Assembly: GCF_011087585.1 (NCBI RefSeq)
Contig: NZ_VJOT01000054.1
Coordinates: 1-64,000, forward strand
Source of the DNA: Neochlamydia sp. AcF84
GTDB lineage: Bacteria > Chlamydiota > Chlamydiia > Chlamydiales > Parachlamydiaceae
Length of the DNA: 64,000 nt
Direction of reading: 5' to 3'
Shown: in pieces, positions 45,741 to 54,464 of the stretch
How positions within the stretch are numbered: the first letter of the stretch is position 1
How the letters are laid out: each line of letters starts with the position of its first letter
Translations under genes and position numbers: made by a program
The notes under the pieces: generated by a model
Told to the model about the DNA's origin: nothing
What the model saw: only the letters and a program-made list of their open reading frames with translations
The model's database searches: none

Positions 45741-46484
45741 ATGAAGCGCCAAGAGGTTATAGCTTCTCCTACGAGTTTGCCCATTTATATGCAAGGAGAA
45801 CCTCTTGCTGCCGGTCCTTTACCCGCTTTCTTTTATTTTGCTCTTTCAGCGAAAGAGAGTCTTTATCAAGAGCCTTACAATCAGCCTGTACTTTTTCTAG
45901 AAAAATTTCCTATACGCTGTTATTCGTTTACGCTTCCTTTTCATGGGGAAGGATATGATCCTAATCAGGCGCTAGCCCTATGGACACAGCAATTGGTCAC
46001 TCATTCGCATTCTTTTCCTCATTTCCTCCAAAGCTGTATAAAAAATATAGATTATCTTATTCAACAAGGTTTTGTAGATGAAGAGAAGATAGCTGTAGGG
46101 GGGCTCTCGCGTGGAGGGTTTGTAGCCACCCATTTAGCTGCCCGGGAACCGCGCCTCAAATATGTCCTAGGTTTTGCTCCTATGACTAAAATTTCATCTT
46201 TAGAAAAAATAAACAGCCTAGAAAAAAGGTGGGATTTACATAGCCTTATCGATCAGCTAGTCAATAAACAATTTCGCTTTTATATTGGCAATCGCGACAA
46301 CAGAGTTGGCACCTATGCCTGCTTTGATTTTATCCACCAGCTGGCCGAGGCCGCTTACCAGCAAGGACACCGCTCTCCTGCTATAGAACTAATCATTTCC
46401 TCTTCTATAGGTTACAAAGGCCACGGAACCTTACCTGCTACCTTTAAAGAGGGAGCTAAGTGGATTAAAAACAAATTAATTTAG
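45741..46484 (+). CDS. Alpha/beta hydrolase, likely serine esterase
   Basis: 247 residues with a complete hydrolase triad: nucleophile elbow GGLSRGGFVA near 118, Asp in GNRDNRVG near 188, and His in YKGHGTLPA near 230. No signal peptide, so probably cytoplasmic. It starts 5 bp after the pcnB stop and is likely co-transcribed with it. The natural substrate cannot be read; carboxylesterase or peptidase-like activity is possible. Confidence 0.85.
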   Translation: MKRQEVIASPTSLPIYMQGEPLAAGPLPAFFYFALSAKESLYQEPYNQPVLFLEKFPIRCYSFTLPFHGEGYDPNQALALWTQQLVTHSHSFPHFLQSCIKNIDYLIQQGFVDEEKIAVGGLSRGGFVATHLAAREPRLKYVLGFAPMTKISSLEKINSLEKRWDLHSLIDQLVNKQFRFYIGNRDNRVGTYACFDFIHQLAEAAYQQGHRSPAIELIISSSIGYKGHGTLPATFKEGAKWIKNKLI

Positions 46485-46634
46485 CAAAAGTTTTAACTTT
46501 ATGACTGCATTTTAAACTCTTTTACAGGCTGCCAAGCATGAAGAGAAAGGCAAATTTAAGGCCAGCATTTTCTATTCCTCTTTTGCTTAATCATGCAAGG
46601 TTTGCCTAACTTTAGATCCCTATTAAAAAACCTC

Positions 46635-46664
46635 TTGTCTAGGTAAATCTTAAGATGATATGAT
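46635..46664 (+). promoter_or_regulatory. Sigma70-like promoter of the lipid A cluster
   Basis: TTGTCT (46635-46640), an 18-bp spacer and TATGAT (46659-46664), 33 bp upstream of the glycosyltransferase start. It would drive the tightly packed genes that follow. Confidence 0.55.
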
Positions 46665-46696
46665 ACATCCTTATTCATTTAAAGCCTAAGCTATCC

Positions 46697-47413
46697 ATGA
46701 CCATTCAATACTCAGTCGTTATCCCTCTTAAAAATGAGGAGGACAATATTGTTGAGCTCATTGAAGAGCTTGAGCCCATCATGCTCGATTTAGAAAAACC
46801 TTGGGAGCTTATTTGTGTAGATGATGGCTCTACAGATCAAACACTTGCTCTTTTAACTCACTTATTGCATAAAAAAAATTATCTAAAGGTGCTAGTTTTT
46901 AAGGAAAACTATGGACAATCTAGCGCCTTTGCTGCAGGTTTTAAAGCTGCCAAAGGAGAATTCGTAATCACCTTAGATGGAGATCGGCAAAATGATCCTG
47001 CAGATATTCCTAAACTGGTGGAAGCGATCAACAATTGTGACTTGGTATGTGGAGTACGTATCAATCGTAAAGATCCTTTATCAAAAAAGCTTATCTCCCT
47101 AGTAGCTAACTTGATTCGGCGTTCAATTTGCGAGGATGGCATAAGCGATACAGGTTGTTCTTTGAAGATCTATCGCACCTCTGCTTTGCATAAAATCAAA
47201 ATGTACAATGGCATGCACCGTTTTCTTCCCGCCCTTTTTAAAATTGAAGGATTGGTAGTACAAGAAGTTGCTGTTAACCATCGCGAGCGTATAAAAGGCA
47301 AAACCAAATATAATTTTTTTAATCGATCTTTTAATACGATTGCAGATCTTGCGGCTGTACGCTGGATGAAAAAACGTCAGCTAAAATATCAGATTAATAA
47401 AGAATTACCATGA
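46697..47413 (+). CDS. Family 2 glycosyltransferase (DPM1/ArnC-like catalytic domain)
   Basis: 238 residues: VVIPLKNEEDNI at the start, nucleotide-binding DDGSTDQT near 42, and LDGDRQNDPADIP (DxD-like) near 94, typical of polyprenyl-phosphate sugar transferases. It lacks the C-terminal membrane helices of ArnC or GtrB. The next gene encodes a small multi-span membrane protein and overlaps it by 4 bp, so the two may work as a pair in transferring a sugar to a lipid, possibly to modify lipid A. The donor and acceptor are inferred from context only. Confidence 0.85.
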   Translation: MTIQYSVVIPLKNEEDNIVELIEELEPIMLDLEKPWELICVDDGSTDQTLALLTHLLHKKNYLKVLVFKENYGQSSAFAAGFKAAKGEFVITLDGDRQNDPADIPKLVEAINNCDLVCGVRINRKDPLSKKLISLVANLIRRSICEDGISDTGCSLKIYRTSALHKIKMYNGMHRFLPALFKIEGLVVQEVAVNHRERIKGKTKYNFFNRSFNTIADLAAVRWMKKRQLKYQINKELP

Positions 47414-48105
47414 GCGAGCAGTGGCGTGAAATCTTTTATCCCCTAGGATTTATAGCCTCCTTAGCTTTTGGGGCACGCTTTATCATTCAATGGCTTAGAA
47501 GCGAAATTTGCAGAAAAAGTGTAGTTACACCTCTTTTTTGGAAGCTATCTCTAATGGGAAACCTTCTTTTACTTGTTCATTCCTTTATCCAGATGCAATT
47601 TCATGTCGGCATTGTTCAAGTCATAAATGCTGTTATCTCCTGGCGTAATCTTAATCTTATGAAAGAAAGTTCTCAGCGTCCACCCCTAGCAAAGGTTATA
47701 GAAATCATGCTAAGCCTTCTAGTGCTAACGACGCTAGCTTTTTATTTTCAACAACTTTACTTAGCCGAGAATAATTCGGCCTGGTTACGTTTACCTAGTC
47801 ATGCATGGAGTTCTAATAGCTTGCTCATCCATCCTTCTTGGCATATTGTTGGTTTTATAGGCCTCCTTCTATTCAATTGTCGTTTTTGGATACAATGGTG
47901 GCAACTTGAAAAGACTCATACAAGTCAACTCAGCGCTCCATTTTGGTGGATTAGCCTCTTAGGAGCTTTTTTTTCAATCGTTTATTTTATTCGGATCTAT
48001 GACCCGGTTAATATGATAGGCCCCACACTAGGCATTGTTCCTTATATTCGCAATCTCATGCTTCTCTCTAAGAATCCTAGGAACGAAAAACGTGTGGGGG
48101 CTTAA
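47410..48105 (+). CDS. LAB_N-type membrane protein (LpxB N-terminal domain module)
   Basis: 231 residues with two copies of the LAB_N domain: about 1-80 (SLAFGARFIIQWLRSE, PLFWKLSLMGNLLLLVHS) and about 135-225 (LLLFNCRFWIQWWQLEKT, PFWWISLLGAFFSIVYFI). Each has three membrane segments. In C. trachomatis this region is fused to the N-terminus of LpxB, giving a protein of about 600 residues. Here it is a separate gene that overlaps lpxB by one base (TAATG). It also overlaps the glycosyltransferase by 4 bp. LAB_N proteins are thought to act with GT2 enzymes or in lipid handling at the inner membrane. Confidence 0.88.
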   Translation: MSEQWREIFYPLGFIASLAFGARFIIQWLRSEICRKSVVTPLFWKLSLMGNLLLLVHSFIQMQFHVGIVQVINAVISWRNLNLMKESSQRPPLAKVIEIMLSLLVLTTLAFYFQQLYLAENNSAWLRLPSHAWSSNSLLIHPSWHIVGFIGLLLFNCRFWIQWWQLEKTHTSQLSAPFWWISLLGAFFSIVYFIRIYDPVNMIGPTLGIVPYIRNLMLLSKNPRNEKRVGA

Positions 48106-49268
48106 TGAAAAGTAACGACAATCTCAAGCCACATCTCTTTATTTTTGCGGGAGAGCCTAGTGGAGATTTGCATGGTGCTCACTTAGTGAAAGTTTTTAAG
48201 GAGCTATACCCTAGCTGTTGGTTCAGTGGAGTGGCTGGCCCTGCTTTGCGAGAAGAAGGGATTGTCAACATTATGCCTATGGAAAAATTTGCTGTCATGG
48301 GTTTCTCGGATGTCATTAAAGCTTTGCCTAGCCTTTATAAACAATTTTATTATATACGCGACTATGTGTTAAACACTCATCCTGAATTAGTAATTTTCAT
48401 CGATTATCCAGGCTTTAATTTACGTATGGCTAAGGCTCTGCGCAAAGCAGGATATAAAGGTAAGCTCGTCCATTACATCTGCCCTTCTGTATGGGCTTGG
48501 GGCAAAAAGCGTATCCAACATATGGCTAAGACATTAGATATGCTATTAACCATTTATCCTTTTGAAAACGTAAGCTTTAAGCCTACCTCTCTTAAAGTCC
48601 AGTATGTGGGCAATCCCCTCCAAGAGTATATTTCCCAATACCTTTACGCCCCTTCTTGGAAAAGTCAATTTTGTTCACCCGAGCATTTGTTGATTTCCAT
48701 CTTTCCCGGCAGCCGGGAAGCTGAAATCAAAAGTAATCTTTCCAAACAATTAGATGCGGCTCTCCTTTTTCAACAAGAAAATCCTTCCACAACTTTTGGC
48801 ATCTCTTGTTCTAACGCATCCCTTAAGCCGCTTATTGAAAAAATCCTCAAGAAGCATCGCTTGCTTCATACCTTTATTGTGGATAAAGCCCACACCTACG
48901 ATTTGATGCGTAATAGTCATAGTGCCATAGCCAAATCTGGGACAGTTACCCTTGAATTAGCACTGCATTGCTGTCCTACAGTGGTTGTTTATCAGCTTTC
49001 TAATCTTAATTGGCTAATTGCTAAATTTATAATTAAATTGAATTTACCTTACTACTGCATTGTTAATATACTCAGTGGCCAACGTCTATTTCCCGAGCTT
49101 ATAGCAGAAGGCTTTACCCCTAAGAAGGTCGCAAAAGAGCTAGAAAACATTCATGCAGGCCCTTTAAGAGCGCGTTGCCTAGAAGGCTGCCAGCAAATTA
49201 TTGAGCTTTTCCAAGGAGCCCCTGCCAGCCAGAATGCCGCGCATGCCATCCATTCTTTATTATCATGA
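48105..49268 (+). CDS. lpxB: Lipid-A-disaccharide synthase LpxB (catalytic part only)
   Basis: Joins UDP-2,3-diacylglucosamine and lipid X to form the disaccharide core of lipid A, at the inner face of the membrane. 387 residues, the usual stand-alone size. GEPSGDLHGAHLVK at the N-terminus, MPMEKFAVMGFSDVI, VHYICPSVWAWGKKRI and SIFPGSREAEIK are the family landmarks. It begins within the stop of the LAB_N gene and its own stop overlaps the next start by 4 bp, so translation is coupled along the row. UDP-GlcNAc made by GlmS/GlmM, coded nearby, is the precursor of its substrates. Confidence 0.95.
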   Translation: MKSNDNLKPHLFIFAGEPSGDLHGAHLVKVFKELYPSCWFSGVAGPALREEGIVNIMPMEKFAVMGFSDVIKALPSLYKQFYYIRDYVLNTHPELVIFIDYPGFNLRMAKALRKAGYKGKLVHYICPSVWAWGKKRIQHMAKTLDMLLTIYPFENVSFKPTSLKVQYVGNPLQEYISQYLYAPSWKSQFCSPEHLLISIFPGSREAEIKSNLSKQLDAALLFQQENPSTTFGISCSNASLKPLIEKILKKHRLLHTFIVDKAHTYDLMRNSHSAIAKSGTVTLELALHCCPTVVVYQLSNLNWLIAKFIIKLNLPYYCIVNILSGQRLFPELIAEGFTPKKVAKELENIHAGPLRARCLEGCQQIIELFQGAPASQNAAHAIHSLLS

Positions 49269-49948
49269 AAGCTATTAAACGTTATTTTTCTCATTATTTA
49301 GTCCCTCGTGTACTTGCTTATGCTGGCAAAACTTTTTTAAAACTCTTACTGATGACTTGTCGCATTCAATTGGAAGGGCTGGAAGAATTTTGTAAACATG
49401 CTAAGCAGGGAAATTGTATTCTTATGCTTTGGCATAATCGCTTGATGTTGGTAGCGACTATTTTCCAAACCTATACTCCACAATTTAATTATACGGCCTT
49501 CATTAGCCAAAGTCGTGACGGAGAACCCTTAGCATTATTCGCGAATAGTTTTAAAAATGGACGTACTATCCGTGTTAAGCACAATGCCAAGCATGCAGCT
49601 TTGAAGGAAATGATCAACAGATTAAAAAATAGTTCAGATATAGTTTTAATTACTCCGGATGGCCCTCGCGGGCCACGTTATCAAGTCAAGCCCGGTCTTG
49701 CTTTAGCAGCTAAACAGACAGCTGCTACCGTATTTCCTTTCAGCTGGTCAGCTAACCGCTTATGGCAATTAAAAAGTTGGGATAAAATGATGCTTCCTCA
49801 ACCTTTTTCCAAAATTTATATGACGATTGGCTCCCCTATCTCCTATCCTGCTCACATTAATCTAGACCATTATTCTCATATGCTCGAAAATGCTCTTATA
49901 GATACCGATCAATCAGCTTATCTACAGTTTAGGAATAGGCCTCTATAA
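49265..49948 (+). CDS. DUF374 lysophospholipid acyltransferase-like protein
   Basis: 227 residues of the DUF374 branch of the acyltransferase superfamily: CILMLWHNRLMLV with the His of the active-site region, SQSRDGEPLA with the Asp, and ITPDGPRGPRYQVKPG for phosphate contact. It has one N-terminal hydrophobic stretch for membrane contact. Overlap with lpxB by 4 bp suggests a role in acylating lipid A or its precursors (LpxL-like), but DUF374 members differ and the acceptor is unproven. Confidence 0.85.
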   Translation: MKAIKRYFSHYLVPRVLAYAGKTFLKLLLMTCRIQLEGLEEFCKHAKQGNCILMLWHNRLMLVATIFQTYTPQFNYTAFISQSRDGEPLALFANSFKNGRTIRVKHNAKHAALKEMINRLKNSSDIVLITPDGPRGPRYQVKPGLALAAKQTAATVFPFSWSANRLWQLKSWDKMMLPQPFSKIYMTIGSPISYPAHINLDHYSHMLENALIDTDQSAYLQFRNRPL

Positions 49949-50067
49949 ATGATGATGAAACATTTTGATTCTTAAGGTGCCAGGCAACTAAAATCTATTG
50001 ACAACAAGGTCATGATGATTCATAACCATTCATTAAAATAGTTATTTTTTTTAAGAGTAGAAGATTT

Positions 50068-50526
50068 ATGGAAGAGACTAAAGCTATTCAAGTGCCAGCA
50101 AGTGAGATTCAAAATATTTTAAAATTTATACAAAATAAATTTTATCGCCTGCCTCTTTACCAGTTTCGCATTAACGCCGGATTTCCTTCCTTAGGTGAAG
50201 GAGATATCGAAAAAAGAATTGATTTAAATGAACTTTTGATTAAAGAGCCGGATGTCACTTTCCTTTTAAAGGTGTGTGGAGACTCGATGATCAATGCAGG
50301 GATTCATCATAATGATATTATAGTCGTTGATCGAAGCATAGAGCCCTCGGAAGGAAAAATTGTTATCGCTTCTTTAAATGGTGAGTTAACTGTCAAGCGC
50401 CTACGTCGAGTAGCGGATAGGCTCACGCTAGTGGCTGAAAACAAAGCTTATGCCCCTATTGAAATCACTGAGGATACGGAATTACGCATCTGGGGAGTGG
50501 CAATAAGCGTGATTCACGCTCTTTAG
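50068..50526 (+). CDS. umuD: UmuD-like S24 peptidase family protein
   Basis: 152 residues. The N-terminus ends with NAGFPSLGEGDIEKR, matching the Ala/Cys-Gly self-cleavage site of UmuD. Catalytic Ser in CGDSMINAGIHH near residue 73 and Lys in LTVKRLRRVA near 110 are both present. UmuD cleaves itself when stimulated by RecA and then joins UmuC as DNA polymerase V in mutagenic lesion bypass. No umuC lies next to it, and no LexA-type DNA-binding domain is present. It could serve a distant umuC or have a separate regulatory job. Confidence 0.85.
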   Translation: MEETKAIQVPASEIQNILKFIQNKFYRLPLYQFRINAGFPSLGEGDIEKRIDLNELLIKEPDVTFLLKVCGDSMINAGIHHNDIIVVDRSIEPSEGKIVIASLNGELTVKRLRRVADRLTLVAENKAYAPIEITEDTELRIWGVAISVIHAL

Positions 50527-50593
50527 TGGCTACGTTAAAAAGAATAAAGCTTAGCTAAAGACATGAGCGGTAAGATTTTTCAAGCTTTTTTTT

Positions 50594-50624
50594 AAGCTCT
50601 TAATTTCATGACCATTAAGAGCTT
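50594..50624. terminator. Hairpin between the converging umuD-like and plsX genes
   Basis: AAGCTCTTAAT (50594-50604) and ATTAAGAGCTT (50614-50624) form a perfect 11-bp stem with a 9-base loop, between two converging genes. It probably ends or stabilises transcripts on both strands. Confidence 0.55.
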
Positions 50625-50670
50625 TATCAAAAGAAAGCGTTGCCTTATTTTAAACGGGCCAGGCAAATGC

Positions 50671-51687
50671 TTAATTTAAAGCATCCCTAATTTGCATTAA
50701 AAGATTATTTTCAATCATATGGCTTACACCTCTAATGCTATTAAAAAAAGCTTTAGTATTAGAATGTCCATGGCATTTGATGACGAGGCCTTCTACACCA
50801 CATAAAAGAGCTCCTTGGTATTCGGCATAGTAAAAAAGAGCTTGTAAATACTCTAAAGGCTCATGTAAAGAGCTTAGAGGATAACCATGTTGAGTCTCCC
50901 TTAAATATTCAAAAATAAAATCCGCTAGCCCTTCGCTGGTTTTAACAAGAATATTACCTGTAAATCCATCCGTCACTAATACATCTACCTTTCCATAGAA
51001 AACTTCTCGCCCTTCTATATTGCCATGAAACTCCATGTAAGGAACACCCTCACTAGAGCGCTGGCAGACATCTTTTAAAAGCTGATAGGCTCTACGAACA
51101 ACAGAAGTGCCTTTTTTAGATTCAGATCCAATATTCAGCAGCCCAACTTTAGGTGTTTTTATACCGCTCGTGCATTTTTGATAGGCAGCCCCCATGTAAG
51201 CATATTTTACCAAATGCTCTGCTTTACAAGAGACATTGCCTCCTACATCCACAATAGCTAAAGAACCATTTTTTGTCGGCAAAACTGCTAATAAGGCAGG
51301 TCGTGTGATACCAGGCAATTTGGGCAAAGAAAGAGTAGCACTAGCAACTAAAGCGCCTGTATTACCGGCAGAAACTAGGGCATCTATCTGTTTTTTTTTA
51401 AGAAGCTTGATTCCTACAGCAGTCGATGATCTTTTTTTCTGGCGTAGAGCAACCAGAGGATCTTCCCCCATTTCTACAAAATTGGCCACAGGTAAAAAAG
51501 TTAAGCGATTAAACTTTTCTGCAGGCAGACTTGCTTTTGCTTTAGCCATATGTTCGTCGATAACGGATTGAGTAGCTAAAGCTATAAGCCTAAGAGAGGG
51601 ATTTAATTGATTAAGCGCTTGAATAAGAGCATCAAAAATTATCGTTGGCGAGCTATCGCTCCCCATTAAGTCAATCCCGATGCGCAA
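50671..51687 (-). CDS. plsX: Phosphate acyltransferase PlsX
   Basis: Makes acyl-phosphate from acyl-ACP for phospholipid synthesis. 338 residues. The N-terminus MRIGIDLMGSDSSPTIIFDA, then ALVSAGNTGALVASATL, VDVGGNVSCKAEHL and VLVTDGFTGNILVKTSEG are the usual landmarks. It sits downstream of rpmF and yceD in the common yceD-rpmF-plsX order. In most bacteria a PlsY follows; here the partner acyltransferase is the PlsB-type coded at 54.5 kb on the other strand. Confidence 0.96.
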   Translation of the reverse strand: MRIGIDLMGSDSSPTIIFDALIQALNQLNPSLRLIALATQSVIDEHMAKAKASLPAEKFNRLTFLPVANFVEMGEDPLVALRQKKRSSTAVGIKLLKKKQIDALVSAGNTGALVASATLSLPKLPGITRPALLAVLPTKNGSLAIVDVGGNVSCKAEHLVKYAYMGAAYQKCTSGIKTPKVGLLNIGSESKKGTSVVRRAYQLLKDVCQRSSEGVPYMEFHGNIEGREVFYGKVDVLVTDGFTGNILVKTSEGLADFIFEYLRETQHGYPLSSLHEPLEYLQALFYYAEYQGALLCGVEGLVIKCHGHSNTKAFFNSIRGVSHMIENNLLMQIRDALN

Positions 51688-51707
51688 TATTCAAGTTCTC
51701 CTTTAAA

Positions 51708-51887
51708 CTAAGCTTTTCGAGCCATAACAACACGCCCATTATATTGTCCACAAGATGGACAAACTACATGCGGCAGCTTAGGAGACTGGCAGTTAGAACA
51801 ATTAGCTAATTGTTTAGGCTTTTTTGCATGGTGCGCGCGCTTAGAATTTTTGCGGGCATTAGAATGACGGTTACGTGGTACTGCCAT
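51708..51887 (-). CDS. rpmF: 50S ribosomal protein bL32
   Basis: A 59-residue gene between yceD and plsX. It begins MAVPRNRHSNARKNSKRAHH, typical of L32, and has two CxxC pairs (ANCSNCQ and VVCPSCGQYNGR) that bind zinc. It ends with MARKA and a TAG. The spacing of 20 bp to plsX and 31 bp from yceD supports a single transcript, which links ribosome and lipid synthesis as in many bacteria. Confidence 0.95.
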   Translation of the reverse strand: MAVPRNRHSNARKNSKRAHHAKKPKQLANCSNCQSPKLPHVVCPSCGQYNGRVVMARKA

Positions 51888-51918
51888 GGGGTGTTAACTC
51901 CTCATCAAATTATAAAGT

Positions 51919-52386
51919 TTATAAGTGGGCAAAGGGATGGTACCCTTCATCCTCTGAATTACCGTCGGAAGAATCGCTACCTCGAAAAAATTTATTAAGC
52001 TCGCCCCTCTGAGGACATTGGCCGTTATTGCATTCTGCAAAAAAAGGAGCGGTCAACAAAATATTTTCTCTTAGCATCTCCTGAAAGTTGTAAATTCCCG
52101 ATTTTATTTCTTCTGCCGGCACGGTATGATAAAAATTTTCTAATCTTATCGGTGTTTTTACCGCTTCATTGCAGATTACACACGGGAGAGTAGCAAACGT
52201 TTGAATGTCAAAGTGCAAGACCAAATCGTTTTCTGCTAGATAGGCTTCCCCTTCTACAATCACTGGGTCAACAAAGCTTAGCTCTTTTTCATGAATATCT
52301 AAAAACTCAGGACTAAGCTTTTCAACAATAGCTTCTGCATGACCATCTCTAAGTTGTTCAATATATATTTTAAATGCTTCGTTCAT
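51919..52386 (-). CDS. yceD: YceD (DUF177) family protein
   Basis: About 155 residues from the Met at 52386 (MNEAFKIYIEQLRDG); the frame is open 48 bp further upstream but without support. The family lies next to rpmF across bacteria and is needed for normal 23S rRNA levels in some species. Cys pairs (LPCVICNEAVKT and AECNNGQCPQRGE) are retained, as in DUF177 members. It has the position of CT809 in Chlamydia. The molecular role is not well established. Confidence 0.85.
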   Translation of the reverse strand: MNEAFKIYIEQLRDGHAEAIVEKLSPEFLDIHEKELSFVDPVIVEGEAYLAENDLVLHFDIQTFATLPCVICNEAVKTPIRLENFYHTVPAEEIKSGIYNFQEMLRENILLTAPFFAECNNGQCPQRGELNKFFRGSDSSDGNSEDEGYHPFAHL

Positions 52387-52434
52387 TCTTAAAATTCTAC
52401 TCAAAGAGTTGATTTTTATCCAGTAAAAAAGCAA

Positions 52435-52917
52435 ACCTAGCTCCCCTAGACTTGCTAAAGCCTGTCAATTCCACCCGCTTCCGTTTATATTAGCCTAAAA
52501 ATTACCCTTAAGATTTAATTAATTATTTTTTTAAAAAACTGTAGGAATAATTTCTTATTATCCATTTCCAAGAGAAGCTTGTTAGAATGATCTATCTCGC
52601 TCTTTTTTCTAGCTAATAACAGCTTTATCGGCTATGATAGCCCTTTAAATTACGAAAAGTGTAAGGGCTTTTTCAATAGCCTAAATGCTAGGATGTTAAT
52701 ACCATAAAAGTTCAACACATATCCAGGCATTTATTGTCTTTGGTAGATCACTTTGGTAAGCTTATGGCCAGACAAGGATGCCCCTACAGTTTTGCAAAGC
52801 TAGCATGTTTTTCATCTATAATCATGAAAGACGCTTAAGATAATGATCTTAGCCTATTGATCTCTAGACATTCCACGTCTTAGCTCCAACACTTTTCGTC
52901 CAAAATAGGTAATTACA
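52435..52917. other. 480-bp divergent intergenic region between yceD and rne
   Basis: Promoters for both operons are expected. RNase E/G mRNAs of other bacteria often have long regulated leaders, but no convincing structure stands out here beyond a small hairpin near 52612-52645. No gene is seen. Confidence 0.45.
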
Positions 52918-54456
52918 ATGGACGAAATCCTTTTAAATATTGAATCAAAAGAAATCCGCTATGCTCATCTGCGCCACGGCCAGCTACATGACTTGATCGT
53001 AGAAAGAAAAAAAGAAAGACAGTTAACAGGCAACATCTACCGGGGCCAAGTTACTAATATTCTTCATAACATTCAATCTGCTTTTATTGATATTAATGAA
53101 GGGGAAAACGGTTTTATTCATATCTCTGACATCCTTGAAAACACTAAAAAATTCGAGCAAGTTTATGAGATGGATTTTGATTTAGATTATGACATCAAAA
53201 CCCTAGATGATAAGCAGCAGCAAAATTTAGATATTGAACAGGTCATGAAAATTGACCAGAATGTTTTAGTGCAAGTGGTCAAAGAGCCTATTGGCTCAAA
53301 AGGTGCCCGTTTAACCTCTAACATTTCCATCGCGGGGCGCTATCTAGTCCTGCTTCCCAACTCTATTCACCGGGGTGTTTCTCGTAAAATTGAAGATCGC
53401 AATGTACGTGAAAGATTAAAAAAGTTAATTCGTGCTTTTGAAATGCCCAAAGATATGGGTTTAATTTGTCGCACGGCTAGTGCGATTGCCACTCCTGAAA
53501 TGTTGATTGAAGAAGCTAATGATTTGCTCAACACCTGGAATAATATCATGGAGAACTTTAAAAAATCCAATGAGCCCACGCTTTTATTTGCTGAATCCGA
53601 TATTATCAAGCGTGCAGTGATCCATGCGGTCGATAAACGGTATGAAAGAATATTGATAGATGATTATAACGTTTATCAAACATGCAAGCGCTTATATAGC
53701 CGCTACGCCAATGAACATGCCTTATGCATCGAATATTATCGGGATAAAATTCCGATGTTTGAACGCTTTAATGTAGAGAGAGAAATAGAGAAGACTTTAC
53801 GCCGTAAAATTTGGTTACCTAGCGGAGGTTATCTCTATTTCGATCGTACCGAGGCCATGCATACGATCGATGTCAATTCCGGCAGAAGCTCTAGTAACAA
53901 GACAGACGTAGAAGAATCATTAGTAAGGATCAACTTAGAAGCTACGGAAGAAATTGCGCGTCAATTACGCTTGCGTAACGTGGGAGGATTAGTCATTTGC
54001 GATTTTATCGATATGCGTTTACGTAAAAATCAACGCCGAGTTTTAGAACGTCTCAAAGAATTTATGAAAGAGGATTCGGCAAAATGCACAATTTTAGGAA
54101 TGAGCGAATTTGGTTTAGTTGAGATGACACGCCAACGTAATCGAGGTTCTTTACACCAGACTATTTTCTGCAGCTGTCCTTATTGCGGAGGCAGTGGCCT
54201 TGTTAAAACGCACGAAAGCATCTCTATCGAGATTGAGAGAGCCCTTAAAAAAGTAATTGGATGCCACCAGCAGTTTGCTTTAAAACTTATCATTCATCCT
54301 GAACTAGAGAAATATCTAAAAGTTATTGACCAACAGTATTTATTTAAGCTGGCCGAAGAATTAAACGCCCACCTTCAAATTGCTACTGATGACAATATGC
54401 ACATTAACGATTATCATTTCCTATCCACGATCAATAATAAAAAAATAGATGTCTGA
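52918..54456 (+). CDS. rng: Ribonuclease E/G family endoribonuclease
   Basis: 512 residues, the RNase G size without the E-type C-terminal scaffold. An S1 RNA-binding domain is near residues 35-120 (GNIYRGQVTNILHNIQSAFI, ENGFIHISDI). The DNase-I-like catalytic part has MHTIDVNSG and VICDFIDM with the metal-binding Asp residues, and the zinc-link CSCPYCGGSG near 420 joins dimers. It processes rRNA and starts mRNA decay. The plsB-like gene follows after 8 bp, as in the CT808-CT807 order. Confidence 0.94.
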   Translation: MDEILLNIESKEIRYAHLRHGQLHDLIVERKKERQLTGNIYRGQVTNILHNIQSAFIDINEGENGFIHISDILENTKKFEQVYEMDFDLDYDIKTLDDKQQQNLDIEQVMKIDQNVLVQVVKEPIGSKGARLTSNISIAGRYLVLLPNSIHRGVSRKIEDRNVRERLKKLIRAFEMPKDMGLICRTASAIATPEMLIEEANDLLNTWNNIMENFKKSNEPTLLFAESDIIKRAVIHAVDKRYERILIDDYNVYQTCKRLYSRYANEHALCIEYYRDKIPMFERFNVEREIEKTLRRKIWLPSGGYLYFDRTEAMHTIDVNSGRSSSNKTDVEESLVRINLEATEEIARQLRLRNVGGLVICDFIDMRLRKNQRRVLERLKEFMKEDSAKCTILGMSEFGLVEMTRQRNRGSLHQTIFCSCPYCGGSGLVKTHESISIEIERALKKVIGCHQQFALKLIIHPELEKYLKVIDQQYLFKLAEELNAHLQIATDDNMHINDYHFLSTINNKKIDV

Positions 54457-54464
54457 GGTTTGGT

